64,000 bases of DNA from Paraburkholderia ginsengiterrae. GTDB taxonomy: Bacteria; Pseudomonadota; Gammaproteobacteria; Burkholderiales; Burkholderiaceae. Position 1 is the first letter of the stretch, and each line of letters starts with the position of its first letter. The translations under genes and the position numbers were made by a program. Where the stretch lies: contig NZ_LXKA01000055.1 in the NCBI RefSeq assembly GCF_001645125.1, positions 100,615-164,614 on the forward strand, given 5' to 3'. Below, piece by piece: positions 16,348-26,423 of this stretch. Below the pieces are notes generated by a model. It was not told the DNA's origin and made no database searches. It saw only the letters and a list, made by a program, of their open reading frames with translations.

Positions 16348-17343
16348 ATGTCCACCGATCGCACGGCGTCGCTGTCGCATTTCGCATTCATGCCGCTTCC
16401 CAACTTCACGATGATCGCGTTCACCAACGCGATCGAAGTGCTGCGCATGGCGAACTACCTGACGGGACAAACGCTTTACCGCTGGTCGATCGTGAGCCCC
16501 GAGGGCGGTCCGGTCATGGCGAGCAACGGTCTTTCCGTCGACACCGGCCCGGTCGAGTGCGTCGGCCAGCCCGATATCGTGTTCGTGGTCGGCGGCATCG
16601 ACGTGCAGCACGCCACCACGCCCGTCCACCTTTCCGCGCTGCGCCGCTTTGCACGCATGGGCTGCGTGCTGGGCAGCCTGTGCACCGGCACCTATGCGCT
16701 GGCGCGTGCCGGTTTGCTGGCGGGCTACGCATGCGCGATTCACTGGGAGAACATGTCGGCGCTCAAGGAAGAGTTTCCCGACACGCGCTTTCTGAAAGAG
16801 CTGTTCGTGGTCGATCGTGATCGCGTCACGTGCACGGGGGGTGTCGCGCCGCTCGACATGATGCTCAACCTGATCGCGCCGCGCGTCGGCACCGCGCGTG
16901 TCACGCAGATCGCCGAGCAGTTCATCGTCGAACATGTGCGCGATACCAGTGCGCAGCAGAAGATGCCACTGGTGGCACGGCTGGGATCGGCCAACAAGTC
17001 GCTCTTCGAAGTGATCGCGCTGATGGAGAACAACATTGAAGAGCCGCTCTCGCGCGAAGAACTCGCGCGGCTCGCCGGCATGTCGCAGCGGCAATTGCAG
17101 CGCATCTTCCGCGAACATCTGGGCATGACGCCCACGCATTACTATCTGACGCTGCGCTTGCGGCGCGCACGCGAACTTCTGCTGCAAACCGACATGTCGA
17201 TCATGCACATCACGATGGCGTGCGGCTTCCAGTCGGCCTGCCACTTCTCGAAGAGCTATCGCGATGCGTTCGGCACGGCGCCCACGCGCGAGCGGCGCCG
17301 GCAGGCGCCGTCGCTGGCTGCGGCACCGGTCATGGCGGCCTGA
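16348..17343 (+). CDS. gbdR: glycine betaine catabolism activator, GlxA/AraC type
   Basis: A 331-residue activator with an N-terminal DJ-1/PfpI-like (GATase1) domain (about 10-190; IGGIDVQHATTP-like loop, GSLCTGTYALARAG) and a C-terminal AraC-family double helix-turn-helix (about 225-320; ELARLAGMSQRQLQRIF and ITMACGFQSACHFSKSYRD). In Pseudomonas GbdR responds to glycine betaine and dimethylglycine and switches on gbc, dgc and sox genes. The position here, head-to-head with the glyA-dgc-gbc run, fits that exactly. A Shine-Dalgarno-like AAGGAAG precedes the ATG. A paralogue is present at 42.5 kb, but this copy has the classic gbdR position. Confidence 0.88.
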   Translation: MSTDRTASLSHFAFMPLPNFTMIAFTNAIEVLRMANYLTGQTLYRWSIVSPEGGPVMASNGLSVDTGPVECVGQPDIVFVVGGIDVQHATTPVHLSALRRFARMGCVLGSLCTGTYALARAGLLAGYACAIHWENMSALKEEFPDTRFLKELFVVDRDRVTCTGGVAPLDMMLNLIAPRVGTARVTQIAEQFIVEHVRDTSAQQKMPLVARLGSANKSLFEVIALMENNIEEPLSREELARLAGMSQRQLQRIFREHLGMTPTHYYLTLRLRRARELLLQTDMSIMHITMACGFQSACHFSKSYRDAFGTAPTRERRRQAPSLAAAPVMAA

Positions 17344-17405
17344 TGTAATTTGCGGTCAAGCTGTTGCTTGAGGACCAACTGCAGACCAGCCGTCGACATA
17401 CCACG

Positions 17406-17429
17406 GCGGGACCGCTTGCGCGGTCCCGC
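17406..17429. terminator. bidirectional hairpin between gbdR and fdhA
   Basis: Perfect 10-bp stem GCGGGACCGC/GCGGTCCCGC with a TTGC loop in the gap between two convergent genes. No T-tract on either side. Confidence 0.55.
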
Positions 17430-17447
17430 ACGTGCCTCACTTCCCCA

Positions 17448-18647
17448 TCAAGCCGCCTTCAGCAATCCATGCGGGTCGATCACAAACTTCCTCGGCGCAC
17501 CGCCGTCGAACTGGCGATAGCCGTCCGGCGCCTGATCTAGCGACACCACCGTCACGTTGACGATGTCGGCAATCGGCAAGCGGTCCCACAAGATCGCCTG
17601 CATCAGGTTGTGGTTGTACTTCATCACCGGTGTTTGCCCGGTATGGAACGAGTGCGACTTGGCCCAGCCCAGTCCGAAGCGGATGCTCAGGCTGCCTTTG
17701 CGGGCCGCGGCATCGACTGCGCCCGGGTCGTCCGTCACGTAGAGGCCGGGAATGCCGATCGCGCCCGCGGCCCGGGTGATTTCCATCAGCGAATTGAGGA
17801 CGGTGGCGGGCGCCTCCTCGTGCGAGCCGCTGCTGCCGTGGCCGTGCGCCTCGAAGCCAACGCAATCCACCGCGCAATCCACTTCCGGTGTGCCGAGAAT
17901 CTGTTCGATCTGCTCGCCGAGCGTGGCGTCCTTCGAGAGGTCGATGGTCTCGAATCCCATCTTGCGCGCATGCGCAAGACGCGCCTCGTTCATGTCGCCG
18001 ACTATCGTGCAGGCCGCGCCCAAGAGGCGCGCCGAAGCCGCCGCAGCCATGCCCACCGGCCCCGCGCCCGCGATATAGACCGTCGCCCCCGGCTTCACGC
18101 CCGCCATCACCGCGCCGTGATAGCCGGTCGGCAGAATGTCCGAGAGGCAGGTGAGGTCGCGGATTTTCGCCATCGCCTGATCACGGTCGGGGAATTTCAG
18201 CAGGTTGAAGTCGGCATACGGCACCATCACGTATTCGGCCTGGCCGCCAATCCAGCCGCCCATGTCCACATAGCCATACGCGCCGCCTGCACGTGACGGA
18301 TTCACGTTCAGGCACACGCCGGTGTGCTGCGACTTGCAGGTCGGGCAGCGCCCGCAGGCGACGTTGAACGGCACCGAAACGAGATCGCCGATCCTCAGCG
18401 TTTCCACGTCGCGGCCCACCTCGATCACCTCGCCGGTAATCTCGTGGCCGAGCACGAGGCCGACCTCGGCGGTCGTGCGGCCGCGCACCATGTGCTGATC
18501 GGAGCCGCAAATATTCGTGCTCACCACCTTCAGGATCACGCCGTGGCCGATCGCCCGGCCACGCGGATCGACCATCTTCGGATAGTCGATCGACTGCACT
18601 TCCACCTTGCCCTGCCCTAGATACACGACGCCGCGATTGCTGCTCAT
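17448..18647 (-). CDS. fdhA: glutathione-independent formaldehyde dehydrogenase
   Basis: A 399-residue zinc alcohol dehydrogenase-type enzyme that oxidises formaldehyde to formate using NAD. Catalytic zinc ligands are visible (Cys47 in NICGSDQH, His68 in LGHEITGE), and the four structural-zinc cysteines are Cys98, Cys101, Cys104 and Cys112. Residue numbering and length match the Pseudomonas putida enzyme. It removes formaldehyde released by the gbc and dgc demethylases. The ATG at 18647 (MSSNRGVVYL) is chosen; an upstream extension has no domain support. It diverges from betI across a 251-bp gap. Confidence 0.93.
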   Translation of the reverse strand: MSSNRGVVYLGQGKVEVQSIDYPKMVDPRGRAIGHGVILKVVSTNICGSDQHMVRGRTTAEVGLVLGHEITGEVIEVGRDVETLRIGDLVSVPFNVACGRCPTCKSQHTGVCLNVNPSRAGGAYGYVDMGGWIGGQAEYVMVPYADFNLLKFPDRDQAMAKIRDLTCLSDILPTGYHGAVMAGVKPGATVYIAGAGPVGMAAAASARLLGAACTIVGDMNEARLAHARKMGFETIDLSKDATLGEQIEQILGTPEVDCAVDCVGFEAHGHGSSGSHEEAPATVLNSLMEITRAAGAIGIPGLYVTDDPGAVDAAARKGSLSIRFGLGWAKSHSFHTGQTPVMKYNHNLMQAILWDRLPIADIVNVTVVSLDQAPDGYRQFDGGAPRKFVIDPHGLLKAA

Positions 18648-18824
18648 TGTTCGTCTCCATGTCTCGTGAGCGGCGTGCCCAGCCTGCCTGATTGAAGGAG
18701 GCACACCGTCTAACGAGCGTAGCGCCCGCTGAACAAAGCACATGTATCGAACACGACATAGGTTTGGCCGGAACCGACACGAACGGTGCAACCCACATTC
18801 GCAGGGACGCAACCGCTTTTTTAT

Positions 18825-18843
18825 TGATTGACCGTTCAATATA
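18825..18843. promoter_or_regulatory. BetI operator
   Basis: ATTGA-N4-TCAAT dyad (18827-18840) inside TTGATTGACCGTTCAATAT, about 60 bases upstream of betI. It closely resembles the BetI boxes of enteric and pseudomonad bet operons, and it overlaps the likely betIBA promoter. Confidence 0.7.
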
Positions 18844-18898
18844 AAAAAACTACGATGCCTCCATCGAACGACGCTGCCGGCCTCTGGCCCCTTGCATC

Positions 18899-19486
18899 AT
18901 GCCCAAACTTGGAATGCGCGAAATCCGCCGCGCGCAACTGATCGACGCCACCCTGCTCACCATCGACCAAACCGGTCTCGCGGGGGCCACTCTCGCGTCG
19001 GTCGCGCAGCGCGCGAGCATTTCCACCGGCATCGTCAGCCACTATTTCGGCGACAAGGACGGCCTGCTCGAAGCCACCATGCGCCACGTGCTGCGCGATC
19101 TGTGGCAAGCCACCGCGCGCCGGCGCCGCGCCGCGAAAGCCGACCCGCGCTCGAAACTGCGCGCCGTGGTCGCCGCCAATTTCGACATCGGTCAAACCAG
19201 CGGCCCGGTCATGAAAACCTGGCTCGCGTTCTGGTCCGAGAGCATGCACAAGCCGCAATTGCGCCGGCTGCAATACGTCAACACGCGCCGTCTGCACTCG
19301 AACCTGTGCGCGGATTTTTCCAAAGCGATGCCACGGGCGGCGGCTCGCCGCGCGGCAAGCGGTCTGGCAGCGCTGATCGACGGACTGTGGCTGCGCGGCG
19401 CGCTGTCGGGCGAACCGTTCGACACCCGGGCGGCCATGCGGCTCGCCAACGACTATATCGATCTGGTCCTTGCTTCACGCGAGTAA
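18899..19486 (+). CDS. betI: choline-responsive TetR repressor
   Basis: A 195-residue TetR-family protein. The N-terminal helix-turn-helix is at about 25-50 ([32 protein letters not shown]), and the C-terminal half has the helical BetI ligand domain. It represses betIBA, and choline relieves repression. It is the first gene of betIBA, with a matching operator upstream and betB 90 bases downstream. Length is typical of BetI. Confidence 0.92.
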   Translation: MPKLGMREIRRAQLIDATLLTIDQTGLAGATLASVAQRASISTGIVSHYFGDKDGLLEATMRHVLRDLWQATARRRRAAKADPRSKLRAVVAANFDIGQTSGPVMKTWLAFWSESMHKPQLRRLQYVNTRRLHSNLCADFSKAMPRAAARRAASGLAALIDGLWLRGALSGEPFDTRAAMRLANDYIDLVLASRE

Positions 19487-19489
19487 TTG

Positions 19490-19525
19490 CGTGACTGAGC
19501 ACGTAACTGAGCACGTGACTGAGCG
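19490..19525 (+). repeat. three tandem 12-bp repeats between betI and betB
   Basis: Consecutive units CGTGACTGAGCA, CGTAACTGAGCA and CGTGACTGAGCG immediately after the betI stop codon. Two units differ from the first at one base each. Possible slippage-born spacer; function unknown. Confidence 0.8.
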
Positions 19526-19576
19526 CGCAACGCGGCGCGCCGCCGGACCGGCAATATCCACAGAAAGGAGCAAGTG

Positions 19577-21046
19577 ATGGCGGTATTCGCAACGCAACGT
19601 CTCTACATCGGCGGCGCCTATGCCGACGCCACCAGCGGAGAAACCTTCGACACGCTCGACCCCGCCACCGGCGAAACGCTCGCGAGCGTGCAGCAAGCCA
19701 CGGCCGCCGACGTCGATCGCGCGGTGCAATCCGCGCAGCAAGGCCAACGTGAGTGGGCCGCGCTCACCGCCATGCAGCGCTCGCGCATTCTGCGCCGCGC
19801 GGTCGAGCTTCTGCGCGAGCGCAACGACGAGCTCGCCGCACTCGAAACGCGCGACACCGGCAAGCCGATCGCGGAAACCCGCGCGGTGGATATCGTCACC
19901 GGCGCCGACGTGATCGAGTACTACGCGGGCCTTGCCACCGCGATTGAAGGCCAGCAGATTCCGTTGCGGCCGAGTTCGTTCGTCTATACGCGGCGCGAAC
20001 CGCTCGGCGTCTGCGCGGGCATCGGCGCATGGAACTACCCGATCCAGATCGCCTGCTGGAAGTCGGCGCCCGCGTTGGCGGCGGGCAATGCGATGATTTT
20101 CAAGCCGAGCGAAATCACGCCGTTGTCGGCGTTGAAACTCGCGGAGATTTACACGGAAGCCGGCGTGCCGGCGGGCGTCTTCAACGTCGTGCAAGGCGAT
20201 GGGCGGGTCGGCGCGATGCTCGCCTCGCATCCGGACATCGAGAAGGTGTCGTTCACGGGCGGCGTGGAAACCGGCAAGAAGGTCATGTCTCTGGCGGGTG
20301 CTTCCTCGCTCAAGGAAGTGACGATGGAACTCGGCGGCAAGTCGCCCCTGCTCGTATTCGACGACGCCAACCTCGAACGCGCCGCCGACATCGCGATGAG
20401 CGCCAACTTCTTCAGCTCCGGCCAGGTCTGCACCAACGGCACGCGTGTGTTCGTGCAACGCGGCGTGCGCGAGCGCTTCGAGGCACTGGTGCTGGAACGT
20501 GTGAAACGCATTCGCGTAGGTGCGCCCACGGACGCCGCCACCAATTTCGGCCCGCTGGTGAGCGCGGCGCAGTTGCAGAAAGTGCTCGGCTACATCGAAA
20601 GCGGGAAGCAGGAAGGCGCGCGCCTCGTCGCAGGCGGCAAGCGCCTCACCGAGGGTCATTTCGGCCAAGGCCAATACGTCGAGCCAACGGTGTTCACGGA
20701 TTGCCACGACGACATGCGGATCGTGCGCGAGGAAATCTTCGGGCCGGTCATGAGCATCCTCGTGTTCGACGACGAAGACGAAGCCATCGCGCGAGCGAAT
20801 CGCACGGCTTACGGCCTCGCCGCCGGTGTCGTGACGGAGAACCTCTCGCGCGCGCATCGCGTGATTCATCGCCTGGAAGCGGGCATCTGCTGGATCAATA
20901 CGTGGGGCGAATCGCCCGCCGAAATGCCGGTGGGCGGTTACAAGCAATCCGGCGTAGGGCGCGAGAACGGCATCACCACGCTCGAGCACTACACGCGCAT
21001 CAAGTCCGTGCAGGTCGAACTCGGTCCGTATCAACCCGTGTTCTAA
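19577..21046 (+). CDS. betB: betaine aldehyde dehydrogenase
   Basis: A 489-residue NAD(P)-dependent aldehyde dehydrogenase converting betaine aldehyde to glycine betaine. Catalytic residues are seen at Cys285 ([11 protein letters not shown]), Glu251 (TMELGGKSP) and Asn152 (AWNYPIQ). An AAAGGAG lies 6 bases before the ATG at 19577, so this start is preferred to the GTG three bases upstream. It is the middle gene of betIBA; the betA Shine-Dalgarno overlaps its stop codon (TAAGGAG). Confidence 0.95.
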   Translation: MAVFATQRLYIGGAYADATSGETFDTLDPATGETLASVQQATAADVDRAVQSAQQGQREWAALTAMQRSRILRRAVELLRERNDELAALETRDTGKPIAETRAVDIVTGADVIEYYAGLATAIEGQQIPLRPSSFVYTRREPLGVCAGIGAWNYPIQIACWKSAPALAAGNAMIFKPSEITPLSALKLAEIYTEAGVPAGVFNVVQGDGRVGAMLASHPDIEKVSFTGGVETGKKVMSLAGASSLKEVTMELGGKSPLLVFDDANLERAADIAMSANFFSSGQVCTNGTRVFVQRGVRERFEALVLERVKRIRVGAPTDAATNFGPLVSAAQLQKVLGYIESGKQEGARLVAGGKRLTEGHFGQGQYVEPTVFTDCHDDMRIVREEIFGPVMSILVFDDEDEAIARANRTAYGLAAGVVTENLSRAHRVIHRLEAGICWINTWGESPAEMPVGGYKQSGVGRENGITTLEHYTRIKSVQVELGPYQPVF

Positions 21047-21058
21047 GGAGTGTTGACG

Positions 21059-22744
21059 ATGGCTGCGAACGAATACGACTACATCATCGTGGGCGCGGGT
21101 TCGGCGGGCAACGTGCTCGCCTCGCGCCTGACCGAAGACGCGGACGTGACCGTGCTGCTGCTCGAAGCGGGCGGCCCCGACTACCGCTTCGACTTCCGCA
21201 CGCAGATGCCGGCCGCGCTCGCGTATCCGCTGCAAGGGCGCCGCTACAACTGGGCTTACGAAACCGACCCCGAGCCGCATATGAACAACCGCCGCATGGA
21301 ATGCGGCCGCGGCAAGGGGCTCGGCGGATCGTCGCTGATCAACGGCATGTGCTATATCCGCGGCAATGCGCTCGATTACGACGGCTGGGCCGCGCAACCC
21401 GGTCTGGAAAACTGGACCTATCTGGACTGCCTGCCGTACTTCCGCAAAGCCGAAACGCGCGACGTCGGCCCGAACCCGTACCACGGCGGCGACGGCCCCG
21501 TGCATGTCACCACCAGCAAGCCCGGCAACAATCCGCTCTTTGCTGCCATGGTCGAAGCCGGCGTCCAGGCGGGCTTTCCGCGCACGGACGATCTGAACGG
21601 CTACCAGCAGGAAGGTTTCGGCCCGATGGATCGCACGGTCACCGCCAAGGGCCGGCGCGCCAGCACGGCGCGCGGCTATCTGGATCGCGCGAAATCGCGG
21701 GCCAATCTGACCATCGTCACGCACGCCGTCACCGACCGCGTGCTGTTCTCCGGCAAGCGCGCGGTCGGCGTCGCGTATCTGCATCACGGCAATGCGATGA
21801 AGGCGCATGCGCGGCGCGAGGTGCTGGTGTGCAGCGGCGCGATTGCATCGCCGCAACTGCTGCAGCGTTCCGGCGTGGGCCGCGCCACCTGGCTGCGCGA
21901 ACTCGACGTGCCGCTCGTGCACGATCTGCCCGGCGTCGGTGAGAATCTTCAGGACCACCTGGAGATGTATATCCAGTACGAGTGCAAGGAGCCCGTGTCG
22001 CTCTACCCCGCGTTGCAGTGGTGGAACCAGCCGGCCATCGGACTCGAATGGATGCTGAACGGCACGGGTATCGGCGCGAGCAACCAGTTCGAAGCGGGTG
22101 GCTTTATCCGCACGCGCGACGACGACCTGTGGCCGAACATCCAGTATCACTTCCTGCCGGTCGCGATTAATTACAACGGCTCGAATGCGATCAAGATGCA
22201 TGGCTTCCAGGCACACGTCGGGTCGATGCGCTCGCCCAGCCGTGGCCGCGTGAAGCTCACGTCGCGCGATCCGAACGCGCACCCGAGCATCCTGTTCAAC
22301 TACATGGCCGATCCGCTCGACTGGCGCGAGTTCCGCGACGGCATCCGCATCACGCGCGAGATCATGCGCCAGCCGGCACTTGACCGTTATCGTGGCCGCG
22401 AACTGAACCCCGGCGCCGAACTGACCACCGACGAGCAACTCGACGCCTTCGTGCGCATGCGCGCGGAGACGGCGTTTCATCCGTCGTGCTCGTGCAAGAT
22501 GGGCTATGACGACATGGCGGTGGTGGATAGCGAGGGGCGCGTGCACGGCATGGAGGCGCTGCGCGTGGTCGATGCGTCGATCATGCCGCGCATCACGACC
22601 GGCAATCTGAACGCACCGACCATCATGCTGGCGGAGAAAATTGCCGACCGGATTCGCGGACGCGCGGCACTGGCGCGCGTGGCGACGCCCTACTTCGTGG
22701 CGAACGGCATGCCGTCGAGGAAACGGGAGACCGCGGCCGTGTAA
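21059..22744 (+). CDS. betA: choline dehydrogenase
   Basis: A 561-residue GMC-family FAD enzyme oxidising choline to betaine aldehyde. It has the N-terminal FAD dinucleotide motif ([18 protein letters not shown], about 6-23), the GMC signature [15 protein letters not shown], and the C-terminal catalytic His region [10 protein letters not shown]. The ATG at 21059, 8 bases after TAAGGAG, is preferred to the in-frame GTG at 21050. It is membrane-associated in relatives and feeds electrons to the respiratory chain. It is the last gene of betIBA and converges on an unrelated dehydrogenase gene. Confidence 0.95.
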   Translation: MAANEYDYIIVGAGSAGNVLASRLTEDADVTVLLLEAGGPDYRFDFRTQMPAALAYPLQGRRYNWAYETDPEPHMNNRRMECGRGKGLGGSSLINGMCYIRGNALDYDGWAAQPGLENWTYLDCLPYFRKAETRDVGPNPYHGGDGPVHVTTSKPGNNPLFAAMVEAGVQAGFPRTDDLNGYQQEGFGPMDRTVTAKGRRASTARGYLDRAKSRANLTIVTHAVTDRVLFSGKRAVGVAYLHHGNAMKAHARREVLVCSGAIASPQLLQRSGVGRATWLRELDVPLVHDLPGVGENLQDHLEMYIQYECKEPVSLYPALQWWNQPAIGLEWMLNGTGIGASNQFEAGGFIRTRDDDLWPNIQYHFLPVAINYNGSNAIKMHGFQAHVGSMRSPSRGRVKLTSRDPNAHPSILFNYMADPLDWREFRDGIRITREIMRQPALDRYRGRELNPGAELTTDEQLDAFVRMRAETAFHPSCSCKMGYDDMAVVDSEGRVHGMEALRVVDASIMPRITTGNLNAPTIMLAEKIADRIRGRAALARVATPYFVANGMPSRKRETAAV

Positions 22745-22789
22745 GCCAGCCGCGGTCAGCCGCGAACACACGTTAGAGACGAGACTGCC

Positions 22790-23548
22790 TCACCACGGAA
22801 TCACTTCGTTTTCCCAGCGCGTGTATGTCCCGGTGGGGCCATCCGCGCCGAGCAGCGCGACGCGCACCGCCCCGCGAGCGCCTTGCTCGACCGTTTCGGG
22901 GCCGGAATAGCCGTTGAGGTTCGTGCGGGTATAGCCGGGCGAGACCGCATTGACCTTGATCCCCTCCGGCGCCAGCTCGATCGCCATGGCTACGGTCAAA
23001 GCATTGAGCGCGGTCTTGGATGCCGGGTAGACGGGGCCAAAAATCGCACGGGGGGCGTAGCCGGGATCCGAGTTCGACGTGAGCGACCCAACGCCGCTCG
23101 ACACGTTGACGATGCTGGCGCCCGGCGTTTCGCGCAGCAGCGGCAGCATCGCCTGATACACGGTGATCACGCCGAACACGTTGGTTTCCCACACCGCGCG
23201 CATTTCGTCGAGTGAGACGTTGCTCGGGCGGGTCGTCTTCACGTACTCCTCGACGGTCTGGCCGGGCAGCCCCCTCGTATTCGAAATCGCCGCGTTCTGG
23301 ATCAGCACGTCGAGGCGGCCGAACTCATCGCGCACGCGCTTCGCGGCCGCGGTCACCGAAGCCTGATCTGTCACGTCGAGCTGGAGCGCGTGAGCGTTCG
23401 GCCCGACTTCGCTTGCCGCGGCCTGGCCGCGCTCGAAATTGCGCGATCCGACCAGCACCGTGAAATCATGCGCCGCGAGATCCTTGGCGATCTGAAGTCC
23501 GATTCCCTGATTCGCTCCGGTGACGAGAGCAACGCGTTTGTCCTGCAT
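22790..23548 (-). CDS. SDR-family oxidoreductase, carbonyl-reductase-like
   Basis: A 252-residue classical short-chain dehydrogenase with TGANQGIG (NAD(P)-binding, residues 9-16), NAAISN and the YPASK catalytic Tyr-x3-Lys. The start at 23548 (MQDKRVALVTG) has AAGGAG upstream. It is downstream of, and co-directional with, a second SDR gene (62-base gap), so the two form an operon divergent from an AraC regulator. Substrate unknown. It marks the left edge of a region unrelated to betaine metabolism. Confidence 0.82.
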   Translation of the reverse strand: MQDKRVALVTGANQGIGLQIAKDLAAHDFTVLVGSRNFERGQAAASEVGPNAHALQLDVTDQASVTAAAKRVRDEFGRLDVLIQNAAISNTRGLPGQTVEEYVKTTRPSNVSLDEMRAVWETNVFGVITVYQAMLPLLRETPGASIVNVSSGVGSLTSNSDPGYAPRAIFGPVYPASKTALNALTVAMAIELAPEGIKVNAVSPGYTRTNLNGYSGPETVEQGARGAVRVALLGADGPTGTYTRWENEVIPW

Positions 23549-23610
23549 GGCAAGCTCCTTACTGTGTTGCGCTGTATTGCGCGGAAATCCTTTGCCGCCC
23601 GATTGTTCGA

Positions 23611-24360
23611 TTAGCGGGCCTCCGCCGCCCATGCTTCAGCGTCGGCGCCGGCGGGGATGTGCAGGGGGGACGACGGATCGGTCGCCGCGCGCCACACGGC
23701 TTCGGCGACGTCCTGCGCCTGGGTGATCGGTGAAGACGTATCCTCGAAGCTCGCGAACAAGCTCTTGACGAGATCGGCATACGCCTCGTGGTCGAGACCG
23801 GCCGTCCATGCGCGCGCGTTGTCTCCGAAGCGGGTTGCGGGCGCACGCCCCGGCAGCACCAGGTGCGCCCGCACGCCGAACGGCTCGAGTTCCAGCGCCA
23901 TCGCCTCGGTGAATGCGTTCACCGCCGCTTTGCTCGCGCGGTATGCGGCGATCAGCGGTAACGCCTTCAACGTGACGCTCGACGTGACGTTCACGACGAC
24001 GCCCGCCCTGCGCTGCCGGAACTGGGGCAGCACCGCTTGTGTCAACGCGATCGTGCCGATGGTGTTGGTCTCGAACAGCTCGCGCACCGTCGCGATCGGG
24101 GTCGATTCGGCCGGTGCCGCCGCGCCGAAGCCCGCGTTGTTGACGAGGACGTCGATCGGCCCCGCGGCCTCGACCGCCTGGCGAATGCTCTGCGGACTCG
24201 TGACGTCGAGCGCCAGCACGCGCAAACGTTCCGAAGGCGGCAGCACATCGGCACGCGGCGTGCGCATCGTTGCGACGACCTGCCAGTCGCGCGCGAGGAA
24301 GTGGCGGGCGATCTCGAGGCCGAATCCGGACGAGCAGCCAGTGATCAGCACGGTCTTCAT
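23611..24360 (-). CDS. SDR-family oxidoreductase
   Basis: A 249-residue classical short-chain dehydrogenase: TGCSSGFG at 7-14, NNAGFG, Ser in VTSSVTLKALP, and the YRASK active-site Tyr/Lys. This subgroup is often annotated as retinol- or ketoreductase-like; the substrate is unknown. AGGAG precedes the ATG. It is the first gene of a two-SDR minus-strand unit, divergent from the AraC-type regulator starting at 24462 across about 100 bases, which suggests that regulator controls it. Confidence 0.82.
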   Translation of the reverse strand: MKTVLITGCSSGFGLEIARHFLARDWQVVATMRTPRADVLPPSERLRVLALDVTSPQSIRQAVEAAGPIDVLVNNAGFGAAAPAESTPIATVRELFETNTIGTIALTQAVLPQFRQRRAGVVVNVTSSVTLKALPLIAAYRASKAAVNAFTEAMALELEPFGVRAHLVLPGRAPATRFGDNARAWTAGLDHEAYADLVKSLFASFEDTSSPITQAQDVAEAVWRAATDPSSPLHIPAGADAEAWAAEAR

Positions 24361-24461
24361 GGAAACTCCTGTGGGGTGGTTGACGTGTGCACATACGATA
24401 GATCGCTGAGACCGTACTTGCTACAATCAACAATCCGAATTTCATTTGCAGGAGTCCGGCG

Positions 24462-25400
24462 ATGATCGATCCCTTAGCCGAAGTCGTGACGCTGCTTCAG
24501 CCGGGCGTCCGGTACTCCAAACTCGTCGTCGGCGCCAGCCCGTGGCGCATCAGCCGCTCGGACGCCGGCCAGCCGTTTTATGGCGTGATTCTCGAAGGCG
24601 GATGCCGCCTCGCCATCGACGGACACGAACCCATCGAGCTCCGGGCGGGTGACTTCGTGCTGATTCCCGCGGCCTACGGCGTCGCGATGTCCAGCCTCGA
24701 GCCGCCGCCGCCCGGTGTCGAGACGGCGGCGCCCGTCGCGCTCGGCAACGGCCTATTCAGAATCGGCGATCCGGGCAATCCGATCGACACGCGAATGATG
24801 GCGGGCCACTGCACCTTCGGTTCACCGGATGCCGCCCTGCTGGTCTCGCTGCTGCCGCAGCTCGTACTGGTCCGCGGCGAGCAGCGGCTCGCCACGCTCA
24901 TGGAGCTGGTGCGGGAAGAGTCGCGCGAACAGCGGCCCGCGCGTGAGATCGTGCTGTCGCGACTGGTGGAAGTGCTGCTGATCGAGGCGTTGCGTTCCAT
25001 GGCGGACACGAACACGTCACCAGGCCTCGTGCGAGGATTGGCCGACCGCCGCCTCGCCGCCGCCATCCGCGGGATGCACGAACAGCCGACGCGCGCGTGG
25101 ACGGTTGCCGCGCTCGCGAAGGAAGCCGCCCTCTCACGCTCGAGTTTCTTCGAGCACTTCAGCCGCGCGGTCGGGGTCGCGCCAATGGAATATCTGCTCA
25201 CCTGGCGCATGGCGCTTGCGAAGGATTTGCTGCGCCGGAATGTTGGGCGTGTCGCGGAGATTGCGCAGCGTGTGGGCTACAGTTCCGCCAGTACGTTCAG
25301 CGTGGCGTTCACGCGCCACGTTGGGCGGCCGCCTTCGCAATATGCGCGCGAAGAGCAGGCAAACCATCAGGTCGAACTTTCCATTGCTGCGGACGCGTGA
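24462..25400 (+). CDS. AraC-family regulator with N-terminal cupin
   Basis: A 312-residue regulator. The N-terminal half is a cupin of the AraC_binding/Cupin_6 kind (PFYGVILEGGCRLAI, then ELRAGDFVLIPAA), and the C-terminal half is an AraC double helix-turn-helix (WTVAALAKEAALSRSSFFEHF and VAEIAQRVGYSSASTFSVAFTR). AGGAG sits 8 bases before the ATG. Regulators of this type beside SDR genes often respond to reactive aldehydes or ketones; that is context only. A 17-bp hairpin spans its stop codon. Confidence 0.85.
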   Translation: MIDPLAEVVTLLQPGVRYSKLVVGASPWRISRSDAGQPFYGVILEGGCRLAIDGHEPIELRAGDFVLIPAAYGVAMSSLEPPPPGVETAAPVALGNGLFRIGDPGNPIDTRMMAGHCTFGSPDAALLVSLLPQLVLVRGEQRLATLMELVREESREQRPAREIVLSRLVEVLLIEALRSMADTNTSPGLVRGLADRRLAAAIRGMHEQPTRAWTVAALAKEAALSRSSFFEHFSRAVGVAPMEYLLTWRMALAKDLLRRNVGRVAEIAQRVGYSSASTFSVAFTRHVGRPPSQYAREEQANHQVELSIAADA

Positions 25401-25435
25401 ACGCATCGCGCTGATCTTCGCGATGCGTTCACGCG
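25394..25435. terminator. 17-bp perfect hairpin between convergent araC-type and SDR genes
   Basis: Arms at 25394-25410 and 25419-25435 with an 8-base loop. The 5' arm includes the stop codon of the AraC-type gene. No T-tract, but the stem is long enough to end or protect both transcripts. Confidence 0.65.
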
Positions 25436-25447
25436 GGTCCTAAACAC

Positions 25448-26305
25448 TCAGGCGGCAAAATCCGTCGATGCCGACAACGCCTTCCACGCTTCCGTTTCCT
25501 GCGTCACGTAAGCGTTTTTCGCGGCAATCGCGGCCAGCGTGTCCGTGCCGAGCGCAAGACGCAGCGGCGGGTTCGGCGCATCGACCAGCGTAACCATCGC
25601 GGCCGCCAGCTTCTGCGGATCGCCAGGCTGGTTGTGATTCATCTCGACCGCTTTGCGGCGCACCGCACCGGAAGTCTCGTCATAGTCGCCGATCACATCG
25701 GGCGCCACGAGCAGCGACGATGCATCCAGAAAGTCCGTGCGGAAGTAGCCCGGCTCGACGACCGTCGCATGAATGCCAAGCGGCTTCAACTCGGCATGCA
25801 TGGCTTCGGTGATGCCTTCGACGGCGAACTTCGTCGACGAGTACACGCCGAACCCCGCGGCGGCGCGGTAGCCGCCCACCGACGAGATGTTGATCACATG
25901 CCCCGAGCGCTTCGCGCGCATCGCCGGCAGCACGGCGCGCGTGACGTTCAGCAGGCCGAAGACGTTCGTGTCGTACATGCGTCGCACGTCCTTGTCGGCG
26001 GACTCCTCGACGGCGCCCAACAGCCCGAAGCCCGCGTTGTTGACCAGCACGTCGACGCGGCCGAATGTCTCCACCGCTGCCTGTACCGCTTTCCTTGCCT
26101 GTGCCTCGTCGGTCACGTCCAGCGCGAGCGGCAGCAGCGCAGCCGATTCACCGAGACGCTCGACGATCGCCGCCGCGTTGCGCCCCGTTGCCACGACCGC
26201 GTTGCCGTCGGCGAGCGCGGCCTCGGCGATCAGAGCGCCGATACCGCGCGACGCACCGGTGATGAACCATACGCGCTTGAAACCGTCTTGTTTGATGTCA
26301 GCCAT
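25448..26305 (-). CDS. SDR-family oxidoreductase
   Basis: A 285-residue classical short-chain dehydrogenase: TGASRGIG near residue 15, NNAGFGLLGAVEE, INISSVGGYRA, and the YSSTK Tyr-x3-Lys. The start at 26305 gives MADIKQDGFKRVWFITG; the longer upstream frame runs into the divergent promoter. It pairs head-to-head with a LysR regulator starting at 26424, with a dyad between them. Substrate unknown. Confidence 0.82.
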   Translation of the reverse strand: MADIKQDGFKRVWFITGASRGIGALIAEAALADGNAVVATGRNAAAIVERLGESAALLPLALDVTDEAQARKAVQAAVETFGRVDVLVNNAGFGLLGAVEESADKDVRRMYDTNVFGLLNVTRAVLPAMRAKRSGHVINISSVGGYRAAAGFGVYSSTKFAVEGITEAMHAELKPLGIHATVVEPGYFRTDFLDASSLLVAPDVIGDYDETSGAVRRKAVEMNHNQPGDPQKLAAAMVTLVDAPNPPLRLALGTDTLAAIAAKNAYVTQETEAWKALSASTDFAA

Positions 26306-26365
26306 GATCTGTGCCCTACGAGTTGGTTGAAGTGATGCCATGGTAAGAATTGCGAGTGACACAAA

Positions 26366-26383
26366 CTAGCCGTCAATTGCTAG
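26366..26383. promoter_or_regulatory. candidate LysR box
   Basis: Dyad CTAGC, 8 bases, GCTAG in the 118-bp gap between the SDR gene and the LysR regulator. The spacing is compatible with the T-N11-A pattern of LysR sites. Confidence 0.45.
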
Positions 26384-26423
26384 ACTGATAATCAATCTCT
26401 GTTTGCGAATCCGGGGCGCGGCC

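Noticed and set aside
19475-22771. 1098-codon minus-strand open frame opposite betB and betA
   Set aside because: It is the antisense shadow of two well-supported genes in GC-rich DNA; the translation is Arg/His/Ala-rich without domains.
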